A stretch of 64,000 nt of DNA from Crotophaga sulcirostris (taxonomy: Eukaryota; Chordata; Aves; Cuculiformes; Crotophagidae). Numbering within the stretch: position 1 is the stretch's first letter; each line of letters opens with the position of its first letter. The notes under the pieces were generated by a model, which did no database searches, was not told the DNA's origin, and saw nothing but the letters and a program-made list of their open reading frames with translations. Positions 1 through 14,206 of this stretch are shown here, piece after piece. The DNA is taken from NCBI GenBank assembly GCA_013397455.1, contig VYZB01000271.1:620582-684581 (forward strand). The letters run 5' to 3'. The translations under genes were made by a program, and so were the position numbers.

Positions 1-503
1 CCGCCATCCACTGCTGATATGCAAACATCAGTGACATAAATCTGTGCATTTCTGTTCTGTTAAGAGTTGTAACGCGTGTAGCCAGTTCTCTTCATTTTTT
101 TCCTAGCTTATTCTTTGTATTTTATCTGGAAATTTTAATTAAGAATAAGAAAATGGCCAAGATTGTGAGTTCCTGTTCCTAGAAAAAGTCCTCAGTTATA
201 CCAGCCAGCTTCTGCAGACTGCTCCTCATTGTGTTTGCTCCAGTGTAAACCTAGTAATGTGGCTGTATAGCAGATGGGATTAAAAGAAGATGCAGCCATA
301 TGCGCCTGGGGTTCAGAAAAGACATTAGATTGGTGAGGAGGAGGAAAAGAGTCTGATGTGCCAGCCATGCATCCATAACTCCAAAAAGAATTCAGGTGGC
401 TCTTGTAGCATTTAACAGGTCGGGAGATCTCTAAAGGAGGAAAATTAACAGTAAGTCACATTTAAAATTTGTTTGAAATAACATAATTGTGTTTCTTTTA
501 CAG

Positions 504-674
504 AAAATGTTGCTGTCCTGACCAGCAATCATGAAGAGAAGAGGGTGAAGCGAATTTGTCTGGACAAGCAGGAAGTTTTGACATTTTCAGCAGGATTTAT
601 TGCCAGTAGCTGAAGAAGGTTTTGCAAAGCCAACCCTTGGCCTCAGAATGGATGAAATGCCACAAACTTAAGTG
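504..674 (+). other. Candidate non-coding leader exon of PEAK1
   Basis: A pyrimidine-rich acceptor (GTTTCTTTTACAG, AG at 502-503) precedes 171 nt that read like exon, rich in purines and in GAAGA-type splicing-enhancer motifs. The segment ends at a moderate donor GTG|GTAACT. It has no long ORF, as expected for leader sequence, and ATGs within it would be further upstream start codons. It would join to the acceptor at 28565, giving a 27.9-kb intron. Support is only splice-site pattern; a shorter form ending near 618 (AAG|GTTTTG) is less likely. Confidence 0.3.
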
Positions 675-3600
675 GTAACTAATTTTTCTGACATCTTTTT
701 ATTTCTCTATTACAGTATCATAAGATCATTTGCATGGATGATAGAGGATATTATTTTACTACTGCCAGAGTTTAAACAGAACCATCTCACAAGAGCCAAA
801 CGTTGAGCGAAACTGTAATTTTGTCAGTTTCATTTATTAGCAAGAAGTTGGAATTTTAGTATCTGATGGTTTACCTGGTAGTTGAAATTTCTTCCTGAGG
901 GTTCATCCCTACTCTTCATTATAGAAAAAGAAAATAAGATTTTGTTGTTACTCTGTTGGTAGCCATCTTCCTACCAAATGCTTAACAAACTGCAGTGTGG
1001 ATCAAGTTGCAGAAGCATCTCTGTACCTGGTTTTAGTTGTATGGTTAGTAATTTGTGTGACTTCTGAAACATATGGAAAGCCACACTTAGGTAGGGCACT
1101 AGGATGGTTGCTAATTTCTGCTAATGATAACATTCCCTCAAAAAATCTCTGTTCTTTTTCCATTTTCTTCTTTTCTTTGCTGTTCATGTTTATCCTGTTC
1201 TCTGCCTTTCATCCTTTCATATTCAGGTTTGAAACATCTAAAATACTTTTATCTTGTACTTGAGACCTGAATTGTGTCTTTGCCAGGTTAAGGTACTTTT
1301 CAGGAATACAAAAATGTGCTGCTTTTTAAAGTTAAAAGTGGGAGTAGAAAGACCCTGGCTTCTCCTGATTATCCAGGGCTCTGTCCCTTTGTAAAAGTGA
1401 TCATAGTGTGACCAATGATTTAAAACAAAAGTCTGGGGGAGGTGGAATTACCAGACCTTTAGTAGTCCAAGATGATGATTCAATGTCTTGTGAGAGAAGA
1501 GAGTGAAAAGTCTTCACACACTCAAAGCCTCAGTCTGTGTACGGTAGCATTTGCCTTAGTTTGGTTACACTGATGGAAAACAGTAATGTAACTGCATATA
1601 AACAGTTACATCTCCATGTGTCTTGCATTGGACATGAATTAAAAAAAAAATTCTGTGTTGTGGTTTTGTTTGCTACAATTTCAACAATGTTAAGAATTCA
1701 GATTTTCAGGCATTTCTAATTGTTCCTTCTTATACTACCCACTGTTCTGGAGAGGGAACAGTGGTGACTGTTTGTGACTTTTGGTAGAAGAACTAGTACT
1801 GTGTTTCTGACCCTTACAGGTATAGCTGTTCTCCCTTACCCAGGCCAAGTAAGGTAGTAATAGTAATTCTAGCCATGTATCACAGGCTGCCTTAAAACTT
1901 TAAGGGGAGAACTGTTACTGCCCAAGGATCGCTCTGTCTTTATCTCAGTGGGGGTTAAAGACAGGACTTAAATGATGTTCAGCATTAACGTGACTGTTCC
2001 TATCTTGAACCCACATTAAGGTTCCTTAGGTGTCTTGTGAGAGCACAGTCATACCAGCACTTAGGAGCCCCCCAACCAAAACTTACAGCTTGGCCAATAC
2101 AGGAGTTGGTCAATAGCTTGGTGGGCTTTTTCCTAAACTGGTTTCCCATCTTTGAGCCGTCTGGTTTGTTGCCAGAGTTGCTTGTGTTATTGTATTCCTC
2201 CTCCTGACTTGGCAAGAGGGGAAACCTTGCAGATCCCATTCATCTGCAGTGGTGACAAATGAAGCTCAAAAAGAACTCAGAAGAAAAATGTTTTTCTATT
2301 TCCTTCAAGTTTTCAAATTTACTGTGCTCTTTTTCATGTTCTTTCGCTGGTCTGCACCTTACCTCTGTGGCCCTTTCCCTCTGAATGTGTGCACATATAC
2401 TTATAGATCTCTAATTCATTGACATGTCTGATGAGAACAAGAGGAAAAGACAGTTCCCGTTCTCATGTCTTTATTTTGCAAAAGCAGTGGAGCTGGGTCA
2501 CTTTAGTGTGCTTTCACATTTCCACAAGGCACTTTAGAGCCCAGAAATACCAGCAGCCCAAGTTAAAAAGCAGTACTAATCACAAGCTCTTACTCATTCT
2601 TACTAAGGAAAATGTGCCACCTTGGCATGCCTTTATTCAGTACAAATAGTTTACAACCGTCACCGTTTTAGAGGAAGAACACTTAGAAAACTGAAAGATG
2701 ATATTTTGTTTGTTACCTGGCAGAGCAGCTTTTTCTTTCTGCATCCAGCCTTTGTTAAAACAGGACTAACTGTAAATCTGCCAGAGATAATGGCTTCAGG
2801 TGAGGAAATAGGTTCCCATAATTGTTACTGTATTCAAATTACTACTATTTAGCTGATACAAGTGGCAATCAGTGGCCCTGGAACAGGAATAACATGCTAT
2901 GTGATAGATTTCTCTGCTGGCACAGGATGATCTTAACAGGCTGCACATCAAGAGGTTGGTGTAGTTTGAGGAAGTGCTGGGTGGGCCGAGCAAGAGGAGG
3001 CCTGGGAAGAGGCAGGGGTTGCTGTTTTGGGCAGATCCCCTTTCTTCTGGAGGTGCTCCGGAGTGGCCTAGGTGGGAACTGATTGAGGATGCCACATGAA
3101 CAGATTCTTTGTCTCTAAGAACAGCTGGAGGATGTTGCACGGGAGATGCTCTTGGCTCGGGGCTTTCAAATGGGAGGGTTTTCTCTCAGCTTGAGAACAC
3201 ATTTTTTCCACTTGACTCACCGAGTGAAATCTCAATGAGTGATAAAATTTCTAAAAGTAACATTGAGTTGGTTAGAATAACAAAGTGCATTTATCATCAG
3301 GAAGGAAGAGCAAAATACGGGGAAAGAGTCAATGACGAGGAAGTCGCCACCTTCTCAATAACAGTGGGAGGCCGTAGGCAGCTGAACACCGCTCTGGTCA
3401 CCAGCCCACCTAGTTCTCCAGCCACACAGTCACCAGTGGAGAAGAGTTTTCCGAAACCATTGCCAGCCTGCTCTCCCACACGCAGTACCCACACACATTT
3501 TTGTAGGGCCACCTTCCATTGGGAAGACATTACACTACAAACACATCTGCATAGGTTAGCTCGTGGTACAGAATGCAGTTTTATGTCCACGTGAAAGGAA

Positions 3601-6600
3601 GCTGCCCACTCGCTCATGCAGAACCCGTTTTTCTCCAGGAACAACACAAGCCTTTGTTTCTTCTCTTTGGCTTGGCACGTAGAGCAGGGAGGGAACATAA
3701 AATACTGGCACCGAAGCGGAGTCTGGTGTGATTGATGCATACTGTTGATAAAGCTGATTACCTGCAGAAGACAGGGAGGGGCTACTGGTTTAAATATATT
3801 TTTAAGATAATAACCATAAAAATATTCCTTTAATGATTTTACATTCCTGTAGTGCATTTCCTTTGTGCATTCCTGAACAGTGTGCCAAACTTCAGCAGCT
3901 GTATCAATTACATTGAACTTACAGTTTGGAAAAGCTCTGGGAGTTGGGAGCACAGGCGCTGCCTTCTGTGTGTGTCCTGTCCAGAACAGGCCAGCTGCCT
4001 TCCCCAGCACTGCTGTGGGAATCGCAGTTACATCGCTAAACCAGGGAAGAGAGAGGGTGACATTTTAACTTCCATTACATATGAGCAAAAGAAAGATTCA
4101 GACTCCAGAGTAACTGAAGATATTAAACTCAGGATGTGTTTGAATTGTGGGGTTAAGAAAAGGCTCTGTTCTCCCCTGGAGATCTGACTTGCTAGTTTTT
4201 CAGGTTCAACCAGGCTTTCTTGGTTTAGGTTTCAGTTCTGAAGATGGTGATTCCAAATGGAAACATGGACAGAGTAAGCAGCAGTAACATCAAAATATTT
4301 ATTAAGCATCCCTATCAACAGTTCTTTCCAAAGGGCAGTTCTGATTTTTCACTAGCGTGCAGTAGTCCCCATTTTCACTTATGCTTATCTATGAAGTCTG
4401 TCCAGTCATAAGTAAGTTAAATACTATCATTGTCAGTACATCTGATAAAAGGAGGCTGATGCTTGTGTGTGTTAAATTCCTGCTGGTGTGATGGCTGTCC
4501 CTGGAAACCTCAAATAAGAGGATAGGCAAAATGGAAGAATCGTCTCCTGAACTTGTAACACTCCAGACCAGCACTGCTCTTCATTCTGAACCCATCCTGT
4601 ACTTTACATCAGAATGACTTTGCTACTTGAGTCTCAGATCCTTCAGCTTCTTTTGTGTTGGGATGGTCAATTGCTTCTTGTGGGAGCAGGGACGTTTCAG
4701 TGATGAAGGTTAAGAGGCCTTGCTTATGACAAGGTCTCCAGTTTTCATTTGTTCCATATTCATAAGAAATACACCCTCCCTTAATTTCCATCACATGAAA
4801 CCAGTGTGCTTTACTTTGTCATTTTATTTGTCAGCTGTTCAGTTGGTGATAATTAGATTGTATTTTTCATGCTGAGCCCTTTCCTTTGTCTTTAGCCTGT
4901 TGTTAAGTGATGTGATCTTGGCAAGAAACCTGTTCCTGTTCTTTAGAATAAAAAAAAACCTGAACACATCTCAGATCCTGCTAATTAAAGAATGATCAGC
5001 TTCTAGGGTTGAAAAAGATAATCAACATGCTTGAACGTGCTGCAAGCAAGAATCGTTTTCTATGAATAACTTTATTATTCAGTTGGAAAAGGTTACAGAT
5101 GTAGTTGCTATAAAAAGATTTTTTTTTTAAGTGCTATCCAGATACTCAAGAGTTAAAACCAACTGTATTGGTGCTGGTTTTTTGCTACAGCCTGTAAATC
5201 AGAGGTGTTACATGAGCTCTGTACTCTACCTATTAGGACACGGCAGATAGGCAATTATGGAAATATCTGGCTTGAGGCCTGCCTGTAGTGTCCAGAGCAG
5301 AGCGAGGGAATAGGGGAACAGAAAGCAGCCCCATCTAAAAATACACCTGAGAACTGGCCCACAGATCAAGTGCTGCACACTCTGTTAGGAGAGGATGTCT
5401 GCACCTCCTGCAGCACAGCTGTGTCCTTAACACAGCCACCTAGGGAGGTACTGGAAACACAGGAAGCTGCAAGGGTTTGAAGCACAGGTAGTACCACTGT
5501 CCTCAGGTTCTGGCCAGAGCCAGAGTCTCTGTCACGCTATGGTGCCCACATCAGCTGGTGCTGCAGTGACATCTCTTGTCTCAACTTTGAACACAAAATA
5601 ATGGCAGTATTGGAGGCTGCCCACATTCAGAGGGTTTCTTAGCAGTTCGTCCCCAATACAGCTTTTCCTTTCAGCACTGGATTTCCTTAACTCACTTCAC
5701 TGTAACTCTCTGAAGATGCGTTCAGAAACAATTGCTGATACAGAGTCTTTCTTCCTTTGTTCTTGCAAAGCAGGGTTTTTTTTCAGCCCAATCATCACTG
5801 TCTTAAATGTGAACATTAGCATATAAGTATTTTAAGCAAAAATGCTTCACAGGTGAGTAGGTAGGGGTTTAATAGACTTCAAAATAACTCCAAGAATACA
5901 TGGCTTGCTTTCTTTTTCAGCTGTGTCTTACATGTCATTCTTTATGAGTTAACCCGTTTTTTTGCTAAGCTTTTATTCCATTACTTTCCATTTCTAGAAA
6001 TAAAATTTCATGTATTGTGCTGAAACAAACTGCAGGTTATGGTTTAACTTGCACTGTTGCCATCACGCTTTGTGATTTGCATTACAGTGGCATTCCAAAG
6101 ATCTTCAAAAAAAATTCAAACTTTTCCAACTGAAGAAGTACATTAGGCACTGTGCAAACATCATTGGGTTTGTTTCTTTTTCAATACAAGATAAGAAGAT
6201 GTGAGGACAAATAAAGTACAAAATGGAAAGAATCCCTATTCCAGATTCTTCAGATTCTTGCCTCCCCACCCGGATTTTTTAAGAACACTCCAAGTATGCT
6301 ACTGGGATGTATGATGTTTTTCTTTGTAGCCCTACTAGAGATCTGTCAGTATTGATGTGTTATGCTTATTATTGCACTGTCTTTACCACCGACTTCTGGG
6401 GTATATCCCTGTTTATACAAACATCTCTACTAGATTAGAGTATTTCAAATCTTTCACAGTAGATTTCTTGAGTTAACAACTAGAAATAAAAGTTGCAGGA
6501 GCTGCGACTTGATAAAAAGCAGTGAGAAAATATTGTCTCCTGATCAGTGCAGCTCTAACTTGCTTTAGGATCAGTTAGAGGGACTGGATTTGTCTAAAAA

Positions 6601-8184
6601 TTCATGTTTTCAGGGAAAGACTGCTGAAATTAGAATTAGGGAATGCAACTTTCTCTTGGTTTTACTGACTTCCTCTTTCACATTTGTTTTTTGCTACAAG
6701 TCTAAAATGTATTTCATTAGAAGCAGAAGAAGGGATGCGTTAGCAGTTTTGCCTTCCAAACATTTCTGAATTCTTGAGTGCTCTCTCTGCCATCCTTTTT
6801 TGTAATAGTTCCACACTGTATGCACTGGCAGTCAAATCAGTATGTTTGACTTCTGGCATGGGGCTGTTTGCCTTCAACATCGAGATAAAGCTTACTTAGG
6901 AAAAAACACAACCTCCCAAATTTAAAGGTGGCATAGCATGAGAAATAAACATATATTACTACAGTAATATCTATTGAAACATCTGGGGGTTTATTTTATT
7001 CTGTCAGTGTTGTGGCTTTATTTAAGTTTAGGGTTTCAGCAGAGTGAATTCGTAGGTATTAAAGGGGCATTAAGTGAATCAAAATTTAGGGGTTTGCATT
7101 TTTAATGGAAAAGACATTTCTTCTGCAGCTAAAGAAAGATAACACCAAGCTCATTGAAGGAAAAATAATCCTTGCCTCACTCTGTGACTGTGTCACTGAT
7201 TTTCAAGCCTTGAGCTGATTATATCTAGTAAGCTTGATTTCAGTGATGGATACAGAAATTAACCTTGAATGTCTGAGTGGTAGTGATGTACTTGAGCCTT
7301 GCATCAGTCAGTATTTGGTTAATTATCTAAGTATCTCTGCAAAGAGAGCAGACTCCAGCTGGCTGCGCTTAGGGCTGAATTGTTCCATGCCTTCAAGACA
7401 ATTTTCACATTCATGGGATCTGCAGCTTTCCGCTGTCCTCATTTCCTGTAACATAAAAGTACTTGTATCTCAGAGAAATAAAGGGGGACAAGTAGTGAGA
7501 GAGGCTGTCTGGGTAACTCGTGCTAACATCCTTGGAGGTCTGACTGAGCGATCTGTACTGCAAGTCCTGTCCCCTCCCCAGAAAAACTCCCACAAATCCA
7601 AAAAAACAAGCACCGGGAGTCCTAGCCAAAAAGCGTCATTTCAGTTTTTCACATGAAGAAGATCTTTAGAAAGCACAGTGGGTTCTATAAAATCTGAAAT
7701 CTGTGCTCTGTAAATCTTTGTTTTAATGAGAGGCACCAGCCTGTGCAGGCAGAAAGTTGCATAGCAAATCAGGAGGGCACGTGACACAAAACAGTCAGTG
7801 AGGATTCAGGGATTCAGTAGCCATGGGATACAGCACTAACAGTGCCATATATCACAACCAATTTGTTGAAGTCAGTCTTCCTATTGTTGTCCTGAGGCTG
7901 CTGGATTCCTAGCTCTGCAGCAGTGGCATTCCCTGTTACAGATGTCCCAGCTTCAGGACACACTCCTTGTCTTGCTTTCTGTCTTGGGCACTCAGGTCAG
8001 CGTGACCTGTTCTCTGTGTAGCCTGTCGTTATCAGCCTTTATGTCAAGTCATGATCAAGACTAGCAAGTTTTCAAATTACTGCTGTCTTTGGGGAAGGAA
8101 TAGCCTTTTGTTTAATTTGCGTGTAAGGTTATGCATTGGCATTTAAGTGGTATCCAATGTGGAAGAGAAGTGCCAGGAAGTGGG

Positions 8185-8205
8185 AAAAAAAAAGGAAGGG
8201 GGGGG
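8185..8205 (+). repeat. Purine-only A9/G8 tract
   Basis: Nine A, then GGAA, then eight G: a homopurine stretch of simple sequence in intron. Confidence 0.75.
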
Positions 8206-10116
8206 CAATCAGCATGATTATTTTAAAAGCATCTGCAAATAGGTAATACCAGTCTGTAGCCTTATATCAAGTACTCTCATCTGTATCTTGAGAGCAGGTA
8301 AAACAAGGTCAAGTCTTTTGTGATTTACTTGAGTCACTCACAGTTCCCAAGGAGAACATTTGGCTCTAGGGAATCTGTTGGATGGAAGAATGGTGCTAAT
8401 GTTGCCCTTACTGCAGAGGTTGTGACTGCTTCTAACTTTAAATGACTGAAGTATTCTTCTAAAGGTGCACTTGGGCAGAACGGAAGGTTTTTATGCCACA
8501 CAATAAGTCTGTCAGTGTGAGCCCAAGACCTTCAGAGCAACATCTGTCTTGCCATGATGCCTACATAAAACTTGCTGCTATTCATCTGCTAAAGTCTCTG
8601 ACGACCACTCTTCAGTGCGGTGGCATTGCTCACAACACAAACACAAGTAATTCATGCATAAAAGCACTTTTACTGTTGCAAGTCTGAAGTGCAGAGTATT
8701 CATACAATAAAATATTATTTTTTTTGTGCTGAAGTAAACTTTTTCTGTTTTCTTTTGTGTACTTGATTACATTTTTAATAGAGAATTAATACGTGACACT
8801 TAGACAAAGGATGCTTTGCTTGCTGACCTGCAGCTATGAAGGTTTATATTCTCCAAGCTCAGAATTTAGAATCACAAATTCTTTTTATTGACTGAAGGTC
8901 TCTTAATCCTCGGTATCTAGGTATTTTCCTTGAAAGTTTGCTAAGATGACTATGGAAAAACAGCTGAATGGATAAGTGCCTGATATCCAAATCTGTATGT
9001 ACATTACTGTTTCGGCCCCAGCCAGACTGTAGTAAATCACACTGTAGAATCACTTACACATGGTTTGCTGTTAAAGTCAGTCTAGTAACAAGCTGTGATC
9101 AAAGGGAGTTGATGCACTGTCCTTCCCCATTCCCATAGGCCGGAGCTCTCCTCCTCTAGCCTGGGCTAGCACTTAGCCAAAGGAAAGGGAGGTGGGGGAG
9201 TAGTTCAGTTCCTTCTCTCCCCACGCAAGTTCCCTGCCTTCAGGTTTTGTTTCCAGCAAAGGGGATTTGCTGCAGCGTCCCATAAGCACTAGTTTGGAGG
9301 CACATTTGTGCCGTGGCTTATACATTAAAAACACAAACTACAAAACTGTGACAGGCTTCACTGCGTGTGCAGACCACATTGCCACAGTTTTCATCGAGCA
9401 TGTTTGTATTTTGGTGGATTTTGGCAATCTAAAGAGGATATGTTTTCCAAGCACATTAAAATAGATCTCAATTCTCACGACAAAATGTTAAAGGTGCAAC
9501 TTGCAGCAAAATCCAGGAGCTCTTCAAAAGTTCCTCAGCTCCCTGCAGTAACTCATGAGGTGATTAATCCTACAGTGGCCCTGCATTCCCAACTGCCTCC
9601 CCTCATGCAGAAGTTTAAAGCATGTATCTTGGAGTTCATGTTACAAAGATCTGTGTCACTTCCAGCATGAGGGATAATGTTTCATAATTTTTCAGCTTTG
9701 AACGTTGACTGCAATAACTGCTCACGTCTTCTTGCAAGCGTGCCTTAGAAAGAAATGGCTTTTGTGTTGAAATGTGATTGGAGTCCACTGTGATGTTAAA
9801 TGCATCATTTCAGCTGGACTCTGAAAAAGCCTAATATCTTGACATGTTATTATCTCAGCGTCTGCAGTTGTTGTTTCCTATTTAAATGTCCTATCTCACT
9901 TGAGAATTAATGTAATTAGAACCAGCCTGTGGAAAAATCTTTTTCTATTATGTCTTAGCTATTGTTCCAGTCAAGATGGCAAAGCAAATCAAACAGGATA
10001 TAATGAAAATGATAAAACCATTTGCAAGACGGTTTTCCTGGGGGAAGTAAAAGGCAGCACTGCTTTTCATTTTGCTTTGTATTTCTAAACATATTATGTG
10101 CCTGGAATAACTCCAC

Positions 10117-10170
10117 TGAGACTTGTCTGATACACCTGAGAGCAGAGCCAGGTGTATCTGGCAGGTCTGA
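10117..10170 (+). ncRNA. Pre-miRNA-like intronic hairpin (candidate)
   Basis: A 10-bp perfect stem (10129-10138 with 10149-10158) encloses a 10-nt loop. After one mismatch (U10128/U10159) the stem continues for nine pairs (10119-10127 with 10160-10168), seven Watson-Crick and two G-U. The two G-U pairs exist only in the + strand RNA, the same strand as PEAK1; the opposite RNA would have A/C mismatches there. Size and shape fit a short pre-miRNA or another structured RNA, but I do not recognise the sequence as a known microRNA. Confidence 0.35.
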
Positions 10171-13100
10171 CTTAGCCAGTCGAAAAGAGAACCAAAAGTA
10201 CCATAGCAGTAAGTCACTTCTGCTGTTGATGTTGCTTTACCAGTCTGCTCAACTGGCGCTAGGGCTACTGCTGACTAAGGGGTGTGTGAAGGAGTTGGGT
10301 CTACATTAGTACACATCTCCTTAGATTACTTTTTTCCTCTCTAGCTACAGCATCTGGGATGGGGAGGTGCATCCAGAGTGTAGTATCTCAAAGGACACTG
10401 CCACAATATTCATACCCAAAGCTATAGTGTAACGTGTGTTTCTCAGACAAGAAGTGATGATCCTGATACAAAAGGAAGAATGAAAGAATGTCAAAGGCAG
10501 AGTTGGTTATCGTGGTCTCGTTGGATGCAGGGTTGCAGCAAGGCAGGTGGTCTAAGCTGGTCCCTCACTGCTGTCTGCTTACAGGAGGAGTTCAGATGCT
10601 ATTACTCTACATCCTTTAGCTTTTATAATTTTATGTCAAAGCTGTTTTGCAATATCTTTTCTTCATTGTGCATAAAATACTTATCAGCGGGGTTCTGTAT
10701 TGTTAGCCTGTAATCTATTTTCATTCACAGTAGTATTGATAATCTTTAAGTCAGAGAAGCTTAATCAAGAGGCTGCATGCCATGGAACATGGTAAGAAAT
10801 GCAGGGCTTCCAAGGGGTGACGGCAGGATTTTCAGTCCTGCTATTTTAACTCACAGCAGCTGTGTATCAATGGATCGAGTTTCTGAGTCAGACAATGCCT
10901 TGCCGTTGCAAAGCAGCCAGATTTATCTGGTGCTGTGACGTTAGGTTCATCTTTGACAGTGGGGTTTTGAAAATGCAGAGAAGTACAGCCAACTACATCT
11001 GTCTTCATGCAAATGTCAGAAGCAACAGAGCAATCTTGATTTTCAGAAGCTAATGACATGGAAATTCAAAGGATCAAAATTCAAATTATCAAAAAATCAT
11101 TAGTTTTAGTACCTGCAAGCTATTTTAAAACATCAGATGTAATTTAAAACAAAAAAAAATGTAACTGAAGAAAATCTCATTTGTTAAATTCCTTGTTTTG
11201 GTGCTAATTTACAGAGCTCTTATGCACAAGTTTATCTTTTCTGTTGCCTTGAATTCTTTGGAACTTGGGAAACAATAATTTCTTCCTCTCCCCTTCCCCC
11301 CATTCCTTTTTTGTAAAGAAATGATTAAATGCTTAGAGTACAAATGTTGTGCATGAATATTTATAAGAACTTCTATAACATGTAGCAAGGCAGTGCTTCG
11401 TGGCTGTCTCTTTCCGAATGCACATAATAAAGTACCATAATTACTTTGAAACTGTGCTTGCTCTTTATTAATTTGATGGCAGGTTAGTAGGAACTGTGGG
11501 CTCCTCGAGGCTGTAGGGCTGTACTTGTTGGTGATGACAAAATGCAGAGATCAGTGCTGGGTTCCCTACTTTTCTGTTAAAACACTTGTGTTTAACATTT
11601 AATAAGAATATATTTTTCATGCATCATCGTGTTACCTGCACTGGGTAAATACTTGATTCCCTGCATTTACACTTTGGTCCTGGCAAAACCAGAGTATTTT
11701 AAGCAGAAGACCTTTAGCTAATGCTGTAGAACAAGTGAATGGCTCTGCAAACTATTTGGAGGGTCCTCCTGTTAATGCGAAAAATGTTTTAGTCTCCACT
11801 TCTTCCCCTGCGTGTTGTCTCTGGGTAATGGCGCATCCTGCAGATACCTAGTAGTGGCTACAGGGCCTCAAAGTGTAGTGCACCCATTTCTAAAAAGCAA
11901 ATGATCACTCACGTCTGCTAATAGCAGTATTTATCCCCTTGACATCCTTAAAGGCTTTATCTGCTTAGGTATGTGAGCAGTCTAACGAGAGGAGAAAGAA
12001 GGAGGACTTCAGAAATAGGCAAAATGGAAAGGGGATAGAGTTTGATTTATCAAAGCTGAAGAGAATTTTAGAACTGGGTTTGGAAGTTCCTTGCTCATAA
12101 CATTATTTATTGCAGCCTGTCTCCTCCTCCTCTATAGCCATAGATTCCATGTGCTTGTGTCCACAAAGTTACTACACTACTTGAAGAGTTACAGTGCTTA
12201 TTTAACAGCCGGATTGTATTTTCTGTGTTGGAAGTTCTTTATTGGAACTCTGTAAATGGTGTGTAGATCAGTATGACTGCATGTATCTCTGTAAAACCCT
12301 TCCTGCTTATATTCACCATGGACTGAAATTTGGCTCTGAACAGTTCAGAAGGTGTGGTGGTGAAGTGTTCCCAATGTTAGTGTAGGTGCAGCAGGCCCGC
12401 TGCGAAGGCAACGCTGAGAGTCGTCCCCATTGCAGTGGGCAAAGCCGTATGATCTCATGCGGAGTCGGCTGCAAAGGGTACCCAGAGGGGTGAAGCTGGG
12501 GTTTAGTGTGTCCTTGTGAGCTATAGTCCCATGGGCTGCTTTCTAGACATTCGCTCCTGCACTGGGTAAACTGGCTATCTGAATTAATTTTTCCTTGGAT
12601 TCATTACTAGTTTAGGTTTTTTCTTTCTTTTAATATCTTCTCAGTTCTAAGTCCCCTTTTATCTGGTCACACTTATTTTAACTTTCTGCCTGCGATGTTT
12701 ACATCTTAAGTAGATCTGAGTAGGACATATTTCCTACTTGTGAATGTCTTCCTTTGCATGTCTGTGTTTATAGATATGGAGGATACACGCTTCTCTGCTA
12801 CTACAGTATGCAAACTGTACAGGTGTATTTTTAAAGAAGACACTATTTGTGTGACTTTAACCCCTACGCTATTATGTTTAACTTCCAGATAGTGGTTTCA
12901 ATCTCTGCAAATGTATTGGGCACAGCAATTTTTAGCATCACTTTCATGATTAGAAAAGGAGAACTGAAAGAGATAATATCAACAAGCAGCTTACATTTCA
13001 ATTAGAGTTGTATACTTGCAGTATTACATTTATCTCCATGTATTACAATGAAGGAAAATAATGCTCTCAGTTGTGCTTTAGTTCCATTTGCAAAACTCTT

Positions 13101-14206
13101 AAGCCAGCCATCTGCTGCATAACTTCTGAACATGTAAGATTCAGAGCTTGGTTACCACTGTAAGAGAAGTATGTGCTTACCTGAGATCTGTTTGAGTATG
13201 TTTAGCCATAGCAGCAACGATTAATCTTGATATAACAATCCCTGTGTGCATCTACAAGAAAACAAAGATGTAGTCCGCATTGTTGTGGGATAACTTACCA
13301 AATCCAGTCAAACAGCTTAAAAAAATTACAATCCTTGGACAGTAATAACTGCAAGAGTTTTTGAATCACATTCCTCATAGGGGAGATTGAAATTGGACTT
13401 GAAGCAAAATTAGTTCAACAACTCTTCCTAATTTCTTTCTTCACACTCTATTTTTAGAGAGTGAAAAAATTGTGCATGAGGAGGTGCGTGGACATACCAA
13501 GCAGTGAGATTCCAGAGACCTTCTGAGCCTTTCATTTGTCTGTGGATCCTCGAATATTGGATGTTTAGAGATTTGATTCAGAATTTGCTTGATTACTTTT
13601 ATATAGCCTCAAAGTATTTCTTCCATCACCCCCTATAAAATAAAACCCCTCAATCCAGTAGCAAACTTGCTGCTAGATCTTCATTTGTTAAAGTTGGTTA
13701 CTACAGAACGGCTGCATTGCTAAAGGAACACACGAGCAGGATGAGGAATTTGCTGGTTTCCTTCTTTAGCTCAGTGCTGCAGACATTAACGATGCTGCCT
13801 AATTTCAGCAAGCAGCCATCTCATGATCTCTGTAAAGTCTCTCCCCTGCTCTTTTCCTTTCCAGTTACTACTTCTCCAAGTTTTAGCATGTAATTATAAG
13901 AGCGCAGGGACTGAAGAGTGAAAACTGAATTTTTCCAAATGCTGCTACTTGTGAAATGTAATGCATCGCCCACACATCCCGAGGCAGTGATTGAAGATCT
14001 CGTCTGGTTTCTCTTAGCTGAGATTTAAGAGAAATCATCTGCTGAGTGTTTCAGACTATCTGTGCACATTACCATTCATCCAGGCTTCTCTGAAAAGAAA
14101 AATGTGAAAATAAGACATGGTTAATGCACCAGTCTTTTATGTCTGGAGAACAAATTTTACAGAGGACATTAGAGATAGAGGCCTCCAGTCTATCTTCTGA
14201 CTACAC

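Noticed and set aside
8698..8740. AATAAA-type hexamers with a T-run suggesting a processed pseudogene end
   Set aside because: No upstream sequence resembles a known cDNA, and such hexamers are frequent in AT-rich DNA.
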